Positions 21,182 through 31,777 of a stretch of DNA of 64,000 nucleotides are shown here, piece after piece (position 1 is the stretch's first letter; each line of letters begins with the position of its first letter). The DNA is from Doryteuthis pealeii (taxonomy: Eukaryota; Mollusca; Cephalopoda; Myopsida; Loliginidae). The stretch spans positions 66,515,689 to 66,579,688 of the forward strand of contig CM042157.1 in assembly GCA_023376005.1 (NCBI GenBank), given 5' to 3'. Made by a program: the position numbers and the translations under genes. Below the pieces are notes generated by a model. It was given only the letters and a program-made list of their open reading frames with translations, did no database searches and had not been told where the DNA came from.

Positions 21182-21577
21182 TCTATTAATAATGGAGATT
21201 CGCTTCCGGTTTTTGTCTGTAACAAAAATTACGTCACTGCTTGCGTCACATTACCCAAAATCCTCATAACATAGAATAGATACACTCAAAATTTGAACAT
21301 GCATCATTAGACAGTCTTCATTGTTTTTTAAAACAAGTTTTAATAAATACATCACTGGTATTATATATCTATACATAGTTTGTTTTATTTTAATACATAT
21401 TTAAAGTTTACATTTCAAATTGTTTTATTTTTTAATCCTTTAATGAAATTGATGATCTTACTTACTTAGGGTACAAACTTGCTGACATTGAATTTTTTAC
21501 TCCCTGAGGGGTCTCAGGCAATATGTTTCAAAATCTATTTTTACATCGCCCGCAGGGTGTTTTTTATTTTCTACTAG
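21182..21577 (+). mobile_element. Helitron-B, complete short copy
   Basis: The copy is 396 bp. It starts TCTATTAATAATGGAGATTC after an A. It ends ACATCGCCCGCAGGGTG, a short T-rich spacer and ACTAG before a T, so it has TC and CTAG termini with a GC hairpin. It is collinear with 41827-42452, which has a SINE1 inserted. It is non-coding and so non-autonomous. Confidence 0.85.
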
Positions 21578-21602
21578 TATATATAATGTATATGTGTTTG
21601 GG

Positions 21603-21790
21603 AGAGTCTCTCTGGCATAGAGGCTAGCATGGTGGAGTGCAGCAACATAGTAGTAATCAAATGAAAACTACATTCGCGCTATTACGTTCACTTTCGGACA
21701 AATTGCCTTGGGAAAGGTATGAACCCCCTCCCCATCCTCTCAACTAGGGGTTAAAGAATACCACTACTGTTTATCTACAAGTATTGGTTT
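21603..21790 (+). mobile_element. SINE2-like copy, degenerate
   Basis: TTGCCTTGGGAAAGGTATGA and the following CTCAACTAGGGGTTAAAGAA resemble the SINE2 body. The head is only weakly tRNA-like. A family C tail-like segment follows at about 21800-21840. Confidence 0.45.
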
Positions 21791-21851
21791 GGAATTTAAT
21801 AACCCACAAAGTTTGATATGCCATTAAACAATTAACCGAATTACATACATA

Positions 21852-22192
21852 CAGTGATGCTAATAGCTTTTTGATTTAGTGTGTCCTGGGATGCACATAT
21901 TTGTATTGAATGAGTCCCCAGAAAAATTAATGGGACCCAACTAAAGTTTCTTAATAGATTGTGGTGTTTTTATCTATGATCTGGGGAAATAACTAAAGCC
22001 GTCTAACTTCTACCTTGTAACCTATCCTGTGTAATCCATTGCTAAGAAACTAATGAAATGTATTTACAGTTAGCTTGAAATGGTGGGGGAAGAAAAGAGA
22101 AAAATACTGGGATGCATGGATATGATTTTACTGCATCCTTTTTAGATTTTTGTGCGTCTGGGACGCAGGACACGTACCTATTGACATCTGTG
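21852..22192. mobile_element. hAT-like MITE, copy 2
   Basis: It starts CAGTGATGCTAATAGC and ends ATTGACATCTGTG. It is collinear with copies at 3579, 46413, 57007 and 60238. Flanks CATACATA and CATATAGT share only part of a possible 8-bp duplication. Confidence 0.75.
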
Positions 22193-22319
22193 CATATAGT
22201 TAGTTTTTAAATAATTCAACATACTCGTTTTGTTTAATATTTTTTTCAACCAAATAGGGTTGATTAAAATCAATAGTGTGCTAGAAATTCCTGGTTTATT
22301 AGGTGAGTGCAAAAGTTTT

Positions 22320-22350
<31 letters not shown>

Positions 22351-22607
22351 CTGTTGAAAAATAGCTGCATTCTACCAGGTATTCAATTTCTAGTTTTGAA
22401 GAAAAAAAAAAAAAAGAGAGCAATGGGAATTTTGCATCCATCTTATATGATTGCTGTTCACATTTATCTTGTTAACGTTGCCTTTTGGAATTATATGCTG
22501 TAAGATCAGCAATCTTTATAACGATATTCATACTATCAGAATTACCTGGCATTGCCTGGAGTATTAGAAATTTAAAAAAATAAATCTCACATCTATATTT
22601 ATACAAG

Positions 22608-22740
22608 ATGTGCCAAAAAAGTATCGAGATTTTTTGTACTTTTTGACACACCTTGTATTCGGAAAAAAAAAAGTTCCATTCATTCTTAATTTCTATCTTG
22701 GTAAATACAGCTTTGACACACCTTGTATTCTGAAAAAATT
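22608..22740. mobile_element. Family E MITE fragment
   Basis: ACAAGATGTGCCAAAAAAGT is followed by an inverse copy, ACTTTTTGACACACCTTGT, and then GAAAAAAAAAAGTTCCATTC. The same units occur at 37.8-38.07 kb and 50.1-50.22 kb. This copy lacks one end. Confidence 0.65.
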
Positions 22741-23495
22741 AATGGATGGAACATTATTTTTATTTATTTTCAGAATACAAGAACTACTGCAATTGTTTTT
22801 GGCAATTTTAAACATTTTATTTTTATTTTTTTCTACAAATTTCATTTTGTATGATAACAATTTTTATAACCAGGAAATAAATTTGGGAATAATCAAAATT
22901 AATTTTGAAATCCTGCAAAAGTCACCCATGAAATAGAAGTAATTGTTTGTATTGAAAGTAGGAACCCAAGTACATCAAATTGTTTTTTAAGTCACAGCAG
23001 AAGAATTATATTATTGTTTTGATGAAAACTGTTAATTGTTTAAAAAATATTGTTCAAGTTTAATAAAATTTAATATGTATTAAATGCATCAAGTTTAATT
23101 GTTGGACCAAAGGTCTAATCAAGAGCTCTCCACAGGAACTAGCTTAACTGCCATCTGATAGGGTGGCTTTTAAGCTAGTTGTGAATATATGTGGAGTGTT
23201 TGAAATTTCTGTCCAACAAGAAGGAAATTAATAAGATCTTCATTTTAGACAATGTGCTTAGTGGAAAAAGTTAGTTGTTTTATTCTTCTCTGTGAAAATA
23301 ATTTACATCAGCCATAAGTACAAAGACAGAAAACCAGAGTTTCTATTAAGGGGGTTTAGCTAATGATCTGAAACTAATTTGGAGAAAAAAAACAACAAAC
23401 AAAAGGATCTTAAAATTGGCACTTAACAATATAAAAGCTACAGTAACTTAAATAATTGTCAGATTTTGGGAAGCAAGTCAAACTAAAAACATTTC
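22740..23495. other. No gene or repeat recognised
   Basis: This is AT-rich sequence with a 108-codon low-complexity frame at its start that overlaps the family E repeat. No domain is seen. Confidence 0.5.
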
Positions 23496-23502
23496 AGCAA
23501 CC

Positions 23503-24018
23503 CAGGCCCAAACACTAACTTTTTTCATGACCGTCCCGAACAAAAATTATCAACCGTCCCGAAGGTGATTTGGACCGTCCCGAAATCAAAATATTTTTGT
23601 TTAATTCATTAGCATCATCTATGCTTGTCAGTCATCAGTAGCACAATAACATGTAATAAAACATTAAGAAGAGCTGAAGCAGTTGACAGAAACATTTATT
23701 TATAATCAAGAATAATAGAATAAAAATCTTATAAACTAAAATTTATTCTATTTCCATCCTTATGCGGACATTTTCCAATCATAAAAATATATACTGTGTC
23801 TATTTCTTCAGTGTTGTTGCCATTAGTAATTTTAAGTAAACTGTTTTTTGAGGTCAGTATTCGGGCAATCACTGGATGGCCAATATTGGAATGTAGTACT
23901 AACTTTTAGGAAAATTTTTTACCGTCCCCAGTAAACTGTCCCAGATGACGTATTGATCGTCCCGGATTTAATATTTATCGTCCCCGGGACAACGGGATGA
24001 CATTAATATTGAGCCCTT
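23503..24018. mobile_element. hAT-type non-autonomous element, 516 bp
   Basis: The left end is CAGGCCCAAACACTAAC and the inverse right end is TTAATATTGAGCCCT. The flanking 8-mers CAGCAACC (23495-23502) and CATCAACC (24019-24026) differ at one base, fitting the 8-bp target duplication of hAT transposons. ACCGTCCCG-type words occur at least three times near the left end and several times near the right end, typical of subterminal transposase sites. No transposase is present. Confidence 0.85.
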
Positions 24019-24246
24019 CATCAACCCCTTCTTATTCAACATAGATTTGAGAATTATATTTTAGTTACAAAACAAACCTGCTCTGTAGTTGAGTACAGGA
24101 TAGTTCGAAAGTCTTGTCAGCCTACATATTATTTAAACTTTAATTATTTTAATAACATATATCATTAATTATAGCATATGATAATGATATAATTTTCTTT
24201 TTCATTTCCAGTGGCTTATTTCATTATTATAATTATAGTTTATTAC

Positions 24247-24496
24247 TGGCAGGGTTAGCTCAGTCGGTAGAGCGTTCGGCTAGAAACCACAAGGTTCCTA
24301 GTTCGATACTATCCCTCACCAACTCGGCGTATGAGTAGCACAGAGATCTGTGCAGTAAAGTAAGGAGCTGATGGTAGGTGTGGCGCTCCACTTCAGACGC
24401 CAAAAACAATCTCCTTGGTGTAGTGCTAGTGAAAAGGGGATAGACTCCCTCGCTGATTGGCTGATACCAACTTTAAGCTACCCCTGATGACTTTAC
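24247..24496 (+). mobile_element. SINE1 copy, first of a head-to-tail pair
   Basis: It is full length, with GGGTTAGCTCAGTCGGTAGA at the head, AGTTCGATACTATCC as B box, and end GATGACTTTACTTTTACTTA. The next SINE1 starts about 10 nt later in the same direction. Confidence 0.9.
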
Positions 24497-24505
24497 TTTT
24501 ACTTA

Positions 24506-24738
24506 ATGGTTTAGCTCAGTCAGTAGAGCATCTCTGCTTTGGAATCACAAGGTTCTGGGTTAGATACCGGCTCACACTAACTCTATGCATAATCTCTGTG
24601 GTAAAGTGGGGAGTTGACGGTAGGTGTGTTGCTTCACCTGGGATGCAAAAAACAACCTCCCTGGTCTAGCCCTAAGGAAAAGGGGATACACTTCCTCGCT
24701 GTCCGGTTGATACTATAGGCCACTCTGCCAACTTTACT
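24506..24738 (+). mobile_element. SINE1 copy, second of the pair, more diverged
   Basis: The head GGTTTAGCTCAGTCAGTAGA and B box GGGTTAGATACCGGC are followed by a body with AAAACAACCTCCCTGG and the end CAACTTTACTTAC. Its greater divergence suggests it inserted first. Confidence 0.85.
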
Positions 24739-24782
24739 TACAAATGATTTTGGTAGGGGATGACAAGACTTTCGAATCCCCT

Positions 24783-24823
24783 ATCAGCCAGTCAGCGAGG
24801 GAGTCTATCCCCTTTTCAATCAC
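24783..24823 (-). mobile_element. SINE1 fragment
   Basis: ATCAGCCAGTCAGCGAGGGA and GTCTATCCCCTTTTCAATC are the SINE1 3' region on the minus strand. It is cut off abruptly beside the MITE right end. Confidence 0.7.
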
Positions 24824-24829
24824 CTTGTA

Positions 24830-25731
24830 GATATCAAAGAAAGATAATTAATAGACAGTCAATGTATTAAAATTTGATAATATCTTATGGCCTAAAACAC
24901 TTCTTTTTCTCTCTATTTATTTTTTTATATTTTCATTTTTTTTTTTTTTTTTTTTTTTTTAACCTAAAAAAAAAAAAAATGTAGTGACACGGGGGAGGGG
25001 AGATAGTGTAATTAATTTACCAACCAGGTCAACCTATTTCAGCAGCACTTAGTACACAAATATAGCTTATACCACCAACGCCACCACCCATAGACCCAGT
25101 CAAATCTCAACTATAGTTGAGGAGGAGTTCCCCAACACTTTCTTTGCTAAGTAAAGAAAAATACATAGTGTTGAAATCCATCCTAACTTAATTTCTATGC
25201 ACCTGACTGCTAAGCAGATATGTGCTGCTTCCTTCAGCTTTATCCTCTCAATGACAGTATTAAACAATTTTCTTACTATCAATAATCTTGACCTCATCAA
25301 TTGACAGTGCTATTACTTATATTGACCTTATCAGAAAAAAAATACTTAATTGTTCACGTACCTTACTCCCCCCCCCAATATAAGATAAGATTTATCTACC
25401 CCCCCCACCTCCTTGGTTAGAGCTTTGTTCCTGAAGTCTGACTTTAAAGAGATAGCTGGTTTCAATCTCTTATATAAATTTCTACATATGCAATTTAAAA
25501 AAAAAAAAAAATTAACTCGAAAGGGTTGTTGGTTAGAATCAGTTTAAATATAACTCCATATATACATTATGTTGGAGGGGGTCACGAACTTAGTGTTTAT
25601 CTGTTCCAGTAACCAGGATGTCCAAAAAAGGAAGTGTTGTTTGTTTTTTTTTGTTTTTGTTTTTTTTTGTTTATTTTTTAAGAAAAAATAATTTTCAATT
25701 ATGAACTGTGTGTGTCATTAAATAAAGTCCC

Positions 25732-25735
<4 letters not shown>
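24830..25735. other. No gene recognised; T, A and C runs
   Basis: It contains a T run near 24935-24960, A runs, and two CCCCCCC runs near 25370-25405. A 66-codon minus-strand frame at 25100-25300 has no recognised domain. Confidence 0.45.

Positions 25736-25786
<51 letters not shown>
25736..25786. repeat. (AT)n microsatellite
   Basis: A pure TA run of about 50 bp directly precedes a large palindrome. Confidence 0.95.
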
Positions 25787-25788
<2 letters not shown>

Positions 25789-25898
25789 TTGTAGAAAATT
25801 TTTTTCTCTCTACCACGGTGTTCAAGATACACCTTCCCCAGGAGAATTCTCCTGTGGAAGGTGTACCTTGAACACTGAAAAAAAATTTTCTACAACTA
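25787..25898. repeat. Near-perfect palindrome centred on GAGAATTCTC
   Basis: The outer arms AGTTGTAGAAAATTTT and AAAATTTTCTACAACT are inverse matches. The inner parts match except for an extra 9-10 nt on the left (around CTCTCTACCACG). There is almost no loop, so the structure could extrude as a cruciform. Confidence 0.9.
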
Positions 25899-26329
25899 TA
25901 AATGCGCTATATATTACAAAATATATTGAGCACTTTTGGATTAATATATATATATGTACATGCTGTTGTATCCTTTCTCAGTTCAGACAACCAGGATGTC
26001 CAAAAAGAGTCATTTAAAAAAAAAAAAAAAATTTTTATCTATTTATTTAAAATTCATTTTTTAAATTTCTTTTTAAAAGAATATTTCATCTCAATTATGA
26101 GCCAATTTTGATTGATTTTTAATGGCACCTCGATCTGTTCAGGGTTATTTTATGCTTAGCAGTAAAATGGTGAGGGATGGTCAGATTTATTATGTTTCTT
26201 CCCAGGTTTTTTCTTGATTTTGACAGTAGGTTGTCTACAGTTGTTTGTTGCTAAATGGATTAGGAATCACTTTGCGGGATAAGTTTATAGGGTAAAGTTA
26301 AAGTTTATTGGTATATATTTTGGTTTAAT

Positions 26330-26620
26330 TTTCTTTCTTTCAGGAAAGACAAAATATCATCTATACTGACATTTTTAGTGATATATTTCCATGTTGTTTG
26401 TTTTGTAAAAGCATTGTCTGATAAACAGCCAAATCACAACATTCTATTAGGATGTGATTAACAGTAGTGTGGGGTGTTTGACATGCTATGCATTCTGGCT
26501 GGTTTTCTTGTTTAAGTAAAAGGTGAAGAATAATTAAAGTTCCAATTACCGTCGAACTGGTAAGACAAGGCAACAAACGGTTGTAACTGAAATACAAACT
26601 CGAATGCCACAAGGTCCACT
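26330..26620 (-). pseudogene. LINE ORF2 fragment, Cys/His region beyond reverse transcriptase
   Basis: The minus-strand translation contains QPECIACQTPHTTVNHILIE followed by CCDLAVYQ. The pattern CxxC, then H and EC spaced as CxxCxxP...HILxEC, is typical of the segment after the RNase H or RT region of jockey-like and related LINEs. A second piece with the same pattern is at 37468-37690 on the plus strand. Confidence 0.7.
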
Positions 26621-27072
26621 GCAAAATGACAAAGTATATATGACTCCACAATGTCATTCAAATCAAGCAGTCAGGCAGCCAATCGGAACTCAAGGAATGG
26701 AATCGCCCAGATTCATGGATGGATCATTCTTGATTCCTATTTATACCAGCTGTCTTGGACACTGCTGGAGTTGGACTTAGCTGCTGTTATTAAAACAGTA
26801 GACTAACTGACTTCAAGAGTGTTCGTTTTGTGTGACATATATGTGAACTGTGTATGTTATCAAATGAAGTTAGGATAATCTCCAGAACCTGTATACTTTC
26901 CCAGTGGAGCCATAGGTAAAAAGTTGTCTAGATACCAAAGTCAGATCAAAGATTTCAATATAAGGCTAGATTTTAAAGAAAAGAAAAAATCAAAATACCA
27001 TGTAAATGCTGAAAATCTTTTTGGGGGGAAAGTGGAGACTCTATAGCTAGGCCTTCTTCTAGATGATAAATA

Positions 27073-27471
27073 CTGGGTTTCCCCAAAAATGAATAAGACC
27101 TACCTGCAAAATAAGACCTAGTGTGATTTTTCAGGATGATTTTGATATAAGCCCTCCTCTTAAAATAAGCCCTAGTTGAGAGCGGCAGAATTTTGCAATC
27201 CAGTGACTTGCAGAACAATAACATTCCAGAGAATATTATTATTTTTTTTTTTTTTTTTTTTTTTTTTTTGTTTTAATGAATTGTCATTAATGAGTTTTTG
27301 AATAAAAGCTGGTTAATGGTAAATAAATGTAGATCATTTTTATTTAGAAATTTTGTAATTTTCTACTTTGTAATGTCGTTTCTCGATATATGAAGAATAA
27401 AATAACCCCTGGTGTTATATTTTGGAGTGAAAATTAATATAAGCCCCGTCTTATTTTTGGGGAAACAATGG
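27073..27471. mobile_element. TA-flanked MITE, 399 bp
   Basis: The left end CTGGGTTTCCCCAAAAATGA and the right end TTATTTTTGGGGAAACAATG are inverted matches. TA flanks lie at 27071-27072 and 27472-27473. Internal repeats AATAAGACCTA and AAAATAAGCCCTAGT occur more than once. A T run near 27241-27269 lies in the middle. It fits a mariner-type non-autonomous element. Confidence 0.75.
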
Positions 27472-27786
27472 TACCTGGAATAAACTGGAAAAAAAATGAC
27501 ACAATATTATCTTCATTAAATTGTCAATGGAGATTCTGGTATGGGTCATTTTCCAAATTGTCACAGGATATATAAGGCTTCCTCCATAATTATTTTATTG
27601 AAAAAGCTAACTACATTAAAATTCACTTGTAATGAGACTTGTCCCATAAGATGTTTTGCCCGAAAAGTGGTTTTAAAATGTCAGCCAAGAAGTAATTCAA
27701 GGGATGACACACAAAGACAAGATAATCACCAATTGGACTTAAAGACACTCATTTTGTGTATCTTAGGAAGACCATATGTTGGTGAA

Positions 27787-27836
27787 ACACACACACACAC
27801 ACACACACATACACACACACATACACATACACATAC

Positions 27837-27867
<31 letters not shown>

Positions 27868-27870
27868 ATA
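27787..27870. repeat. (AC)n(AT)n compound microsatellite
   Basis: CACACA units with scattered ACAT variants lead into a TATATA run. Open frames here in three phases are artefacts of the repeat. Confidence 0.95.
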
Positions 27871-27946
27871 AGGTAAAAGGAAAGTGAACAAAAAAATAAT
27901 AACTCAAACAAGTCTGAGGAGAAATATTTCGTCCTTCCTTCATACT

Positions 27947-28034
27947 GTTGGATTTTACTCCAACCCTCCTATCTTATATATATATATATATTATATATAT
28001 ATAAAGGATAGGAGGATTGGAGTAAATCTGACAG
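27947..28034. repeat. Inverted repeat around an AT run
   Basis: TTGGATTTTACTCCAACCCT and its approximate inverse, AGGATTGGAGTAAATCTGAC, flank an AT tract. This is the first of two adjoining palindromes. Confidence 0.75.
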
Positions 28035-28037
28035 AAT

Positions 28038-28258
28038 GTAGTAAAGAATAGAGGGAAAAGTGAGGACAAAGGAACAAAACTCAGACCAGTTTATGTAGGA
28101 GATATATTTCGCTGTTCATTGAGCTCGGCTTCATCAGTCGTTTATTTCAAATAAACGACTGATGAAGCCGAGCACAATGCATGGCGAAATATATCTTCTA
28201 CATATACTTGTCTGAGTTTTGTTCCTTTGTCCTCACTTTTCCCTCTATTCTTTACTAC
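28038..28258. mobile_element. Fold-back element, arms of about 110 bp
   Basis: The left arm starts GTAGTAAAGAATAGAGGG and the right arm ends CCCTCTATTCTTTACTAC. The centre near 28148 is AAACGACTGATGAAGCCGAG against its inverse, with almost no loop. The match is high throughout, with short mismatches near the middle of each arm. It contains ATATTTCGC and CGGCTTCATCAG, shared with 5.5 kb. Confidence 0.9.
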
Positions 28259-28291
28259 ATATATATAACTATACTAACCATCTCTACTACC

Positions 28292-28470
28292 GACCTGTTG
28301 GCTGGGGCTGTTGAATACATTGACTGCACCTCTGCAGACGAGTAAAATCCCCCCCAATGGGGCCACCTGTTGGTCGTAGATGGTGACCCATGATGCTTAG
28401 GGATGAAATCCTGGTATCTGAACAGTCCATGGCAACACTTCCCTTTGGCTCATACTTAGTCTAGACTGGT
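28292..28470 (+). mobile_element. Family C 5' fragment
   Basis: CCTGTTGGCTGGGGCTGTTG, TGCACCTCTGCAGACGAG and TGGGGCCACCTGTTGG match the family start. The match ends near ACTTAGTCTAGACTGG, so the 3' three quarters are missing. Confidence 0.7.
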
Positions 28471-28882
28471 AGTCAGACATTACATCCTGCTTATGTGGTG
28501 AGTTTGGTAAATATATGCATCTGATAAATAAGCAATTACTGAAAGTGTGATATCTTTTGCTTTTAATCACTATAGTATGAATATATATAATCCATTAATT
28601 ACTTGAAGACACTTTAACATAATGATCAAGTGGCAATTAAATCCACTTAAAAGTAGATAAGTTATCCAATTCTTTTTCATGTATTTTGTAGATTAAAAAC
28701 TGTTGATTCAATCTATTGCCGCCAGTCTTTTACTCCAGGTCAAGGTAACTTAAAAAAAAAAAAAAAGGTCAGAATCAGTTGGTAGCAGTTGTAATAGATC
28801 AATAAGTTATTTGGTAAGAGGGAATCTGCAGGTTTTTATTGCATTGCCAGATAAATAATCCTTATCAAGGCTTTTCTTTAGT

Positions 28883-30487
28883 TGTCTTTTTTTGTTCTTT
28901 AGTATCTTTTCTTTCTTCTTCTTAAGTATTTTTCTTCTCTTAAGTATTTTCTTTCTTCTTCTTAAGTATTTTCTTTCTTCTTCTTAAGTATTTTCTTTCT
29001 TCTTCTTAAGTATTTTCTTTCTTCTTCTTAAGTATTTCTTTCTTTTCTTAAGTATTTTCTTTCTTAAGTATTTTCTTTCTTCTTCTTAAGTATTTCTTTC
29101 TTCTTCTTAAGTATTTTCTTCTTCTTTAAGTATTTCTTTCTTCTTCTTAAGTATTTTCTTTCTTCTTCTTAAGTATTTTCTTTCTTCTTCTTAAGTATTT
29201 TCTTTCTTCTTCTTAAGTATTTTCTTTCTTCTTCTTAAGTATTTTCTTTCTTCTTCTTAAGTATTTTCTTTCTTTCTTCTTCTTCTTCTTCTTCTTCTTC
29301 TTCTTTTTTTTTTCTTTCTTCTTCTTTAATATTTTTTTCTTTTTTCTTCTTCTTTAATATTTTTTCTTTTTCTTCTTCTTTAATATTTTTTCTTTTCTTC
29401 TTCTTTAATATTTTTTTTTTTCTTCTTCTTCTTCTTTCTTCTCTTTAGTATTTTTTCTTCTTTTCTTCTTCTTTAGTATTTTTTTCTTCTTTCTTCTTCT
29501 TTAATTTTTTTCTTCTTCTTCTTCTTTTTTTTTTTCTTCTTTCTTCTTCTTTTAGTATTTTTTTTCTTCTTTCTTCTTCTTTAATTTTTTCTTCTTTCTT
29601 TTCTTTAGTATTTTTTTCTTCTTCTTCTCTTCTTTAGTTATTTTTCTTCTTTCTTCTTCTTTAGTATTTTTTCTTCTTCTTTCTTTCTTCTTAGTATTTT
29701 TTCTTCTTTCTTTCTTCTTCTTCTTCTTTCTTCTTCTTTATTTTTTTCTTCTTCTTTCTCTTCTTCTTCTTCTTCTTCTTTTTTTTTCTTCTTCTTCTTC
29801 TTTAGTATTTTTTCTTCTTCTTCTTTTTCTTTAGTATTTTTTTCTTCTTCTTCTTTTTCTTTTATTTTCTTCTTCTTCTTTCTTTTTCTTTAGTATTTTT
29901 TCTTCTTCTTCTTTTCTTCTTTCTTCTTTAGTATTTTTCTTCTTCTTCTTCTTTCTTAGTATTTTTTCTTCTTCTTCTTCTTTTATTTTCTTCTTCTTTC
30001 TTTTCTTTTATTTTTCTTCTTCTTTCTTTCTTTAGTATTTTTTCTTCTCTTCTTCTTTTTCTTTAGTATTTTTTTCTTCTTCTTCTTCTTTCTTTCTTCT
30101 TTCTTCTTCTTTAGTATTTTTTTCTTCTTTCTTCTTCTTCTTTAGTATTTTTTTCTTCTCTTTCTTTTCTTTAGTATTTTTTTCTTCTTCTTTTTCTTTA
30201 GTATTTTTCTTCTTCTTTCTTCTAGTATTTTTCTTCTTCTTCTTTTTCTTTAGTATTTTTTTTCTTCTTCTTTCTTTTTCTTTAGTATTTTTTCTTCTTC
30301 TTCTTCTGTATTTTTCTTCTTTTCTTTTTTTCTTCTCTTCTTTTTTTTTTTTTCTTTTTTTTCTCTTCTTTTCTTTTAGTATTTTTTTTCTTCTTCTTTC
30401 TTTTTCTTTAGTATTTTTTTTTCTTTTTCTTTCTTTCTTTAGTTTTTTTTCTTTAGTATTTTTTTTCTTTAGTATTTTTTTTTTTCT

Positions 30488-30490
<3 letters not shown>
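28883..30490 (+). repeat. Polypyrimidine tract, about 1.6 kb
   Basis: The plus strand is almost purely T and C. The first part is a clean minisatellite with units like TTCTTCTTAAGTATTTTCTT, about 21 bp. It grades into irregular TTCTTC runs broken by TTTAGTATTTTTT units. Purines occur mainly within the AAGTA and TAGTA words. It encodes nothing. Such strand asymmetry can adopt triplex structures, which is known for homopurine tracts and inferred here. Confidence 0.97.

Positions 30491-30531
<41 letters not shown>
30491..30531. repeat. (AT)n microsatellite
   Basis: A TA run of about 40 bp closes the polypyrimidine tract. Confidence 0.95.
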
Positions 30532-30534
<3 letters not shown>

Positions 30535-30609
30535 CTTTAACCTTTATGGTCTAGCATAGATACTTTGGTTCCTATCTGGAGTGAGATGAAATATATCAGG
30601 TGGTCCTAA

Positions 30610-30775
30610 GGGGCTATTCCCATTTCAATCCCAGGTAGCACTTGCTTCCTCTCCTAAAATGGGAAGTGCCAGTTTTATTGCATGGTGCCTAGTGTTCCCC
30701 AAAAGGGGAATGCTGACAAATTGCATGTGGTTTCATTTGGGCGTGGCTCTACACATTAAAAAGATCTTGTGTTAA
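30610..30775 (+). repeat. Family D interspersed repeat, copy 2
   Basis: Diverged match in order to 197-395, with GGTAGCACTTGC, GTTTTATTG, GGTGCCTAGTG and AAAGGGGAATG. The class is unknown. Confidence 0.45.
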
Positions 30776-30779
30776 TACA

Positions 30780-31775
30780 GTTTGGTGGGAGGTCAGGAAA
30801 AAATATCATCTTTATGGTCAAAGCTGAAGATATTAATTCAAAAAGTTAATGAAATAAAGATATAATTTTCACAAATTTTTAAACTGTTCCTTCTATTTAA
30901 TTGAGAATTTTATTTTTGATAATCGCGTCTCTGTTCCCCTATGTTTTTGATATTAAATTGTTTTAAAAATTGGATTTATTTAATTTATTTACTTTTTAAA
31001 AAATTTAAAAAAAAAACTCATCCCATTATAGATAGGGCTGAATCATTAATAGGTGTTCCTACTCATATTTTGCATATAACCATATAAAGAAAAAAAAAAA
31101 AAATTGGAACACTTCTCTCTCTACCTCCTCTTTATATATCATAAAGGTACATGGTAATAACCTACTCGAGTTTCACCATAAGGATCTTCAGGGTTAAATC
31201 CACTGGATTAATCAAGATATTGATTAATTGCAGTCAATTTCACATGTGTATTTTCTTGCGATACACAGTTGATTATAGGTCCGCGGTCGAAGAACGCTGA
31301 TTTAAAATTAAAAAATTGCGGAAGTTGCATTTTTTTTTTTCAAAGGATCAAAATATAAACATCTGCTTTGTGCTATTGATTTAATGGTTTATGACAACGA
31401 TGAGGATTGTCTATATTATTATAGACTCTGTAGTGATTAAACGTTAGTTTTATTAATATATGTTTAGAGTTATTTATTTTGATTAAAGCCAATAGAATGT
31501 GTATATATGTATACACACATGGACTGGAGGTGTATTTTTACCATTTCAATGGTCTTATTATTATTATTTAAAAAAAAAAAAAAAAAAAAAAAAAGAAAAG
31601 AATATTGCAGCAGTTCTAAAATTGAAAACTTAATAATGTTGTATACCCTTCTTTACTTTCTTTTATTCTTCTTCTGACGTCTTTTCTATCTTACGTCTTC
31701 TAACATCTCTCCTAGCGTCTCTCCTAGCGTCTTGGTGGTCGGTCGCACTTAACTCATTTCTTCTTCTAGACCGGT
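30780..31775. other. AT-rich stretch, no gene seen
   Basis: It holds A runs near 31087-31103 and 31570-31595 and a tandem pair of TCTCTCCTAGCG near 31710-31730. No coding signal or recognised transposon is seen apart from the LTR candidate that follows. Confidence 0.5.
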
Positions 31776-31777
31776 CT

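Larger units (their letters stand above)
24096..24781. mobile_element. Mariner-like MITE (family K) holding two SINE1 copies
   Basis: The left end CAGGATAGTTCGAAAGTC and the right end GACTTTCGAATCCCC are inverted and flanked by TA. The interior TCTTGTCAGCCTACATATTA matches the K copies at 56.65-57.0 kb. Two SINE1 elements lie inside (24247-24738). Confidence 0.7.

Noticed and set aside
27541..27943. Three overlapping frames of 61-111 codons as coding
   Set aside because: They read through an (AC)n(AT)n microsatellite, which stays open in several phases. Histidine/threonine and cysteine/valine runs come from the repeat.
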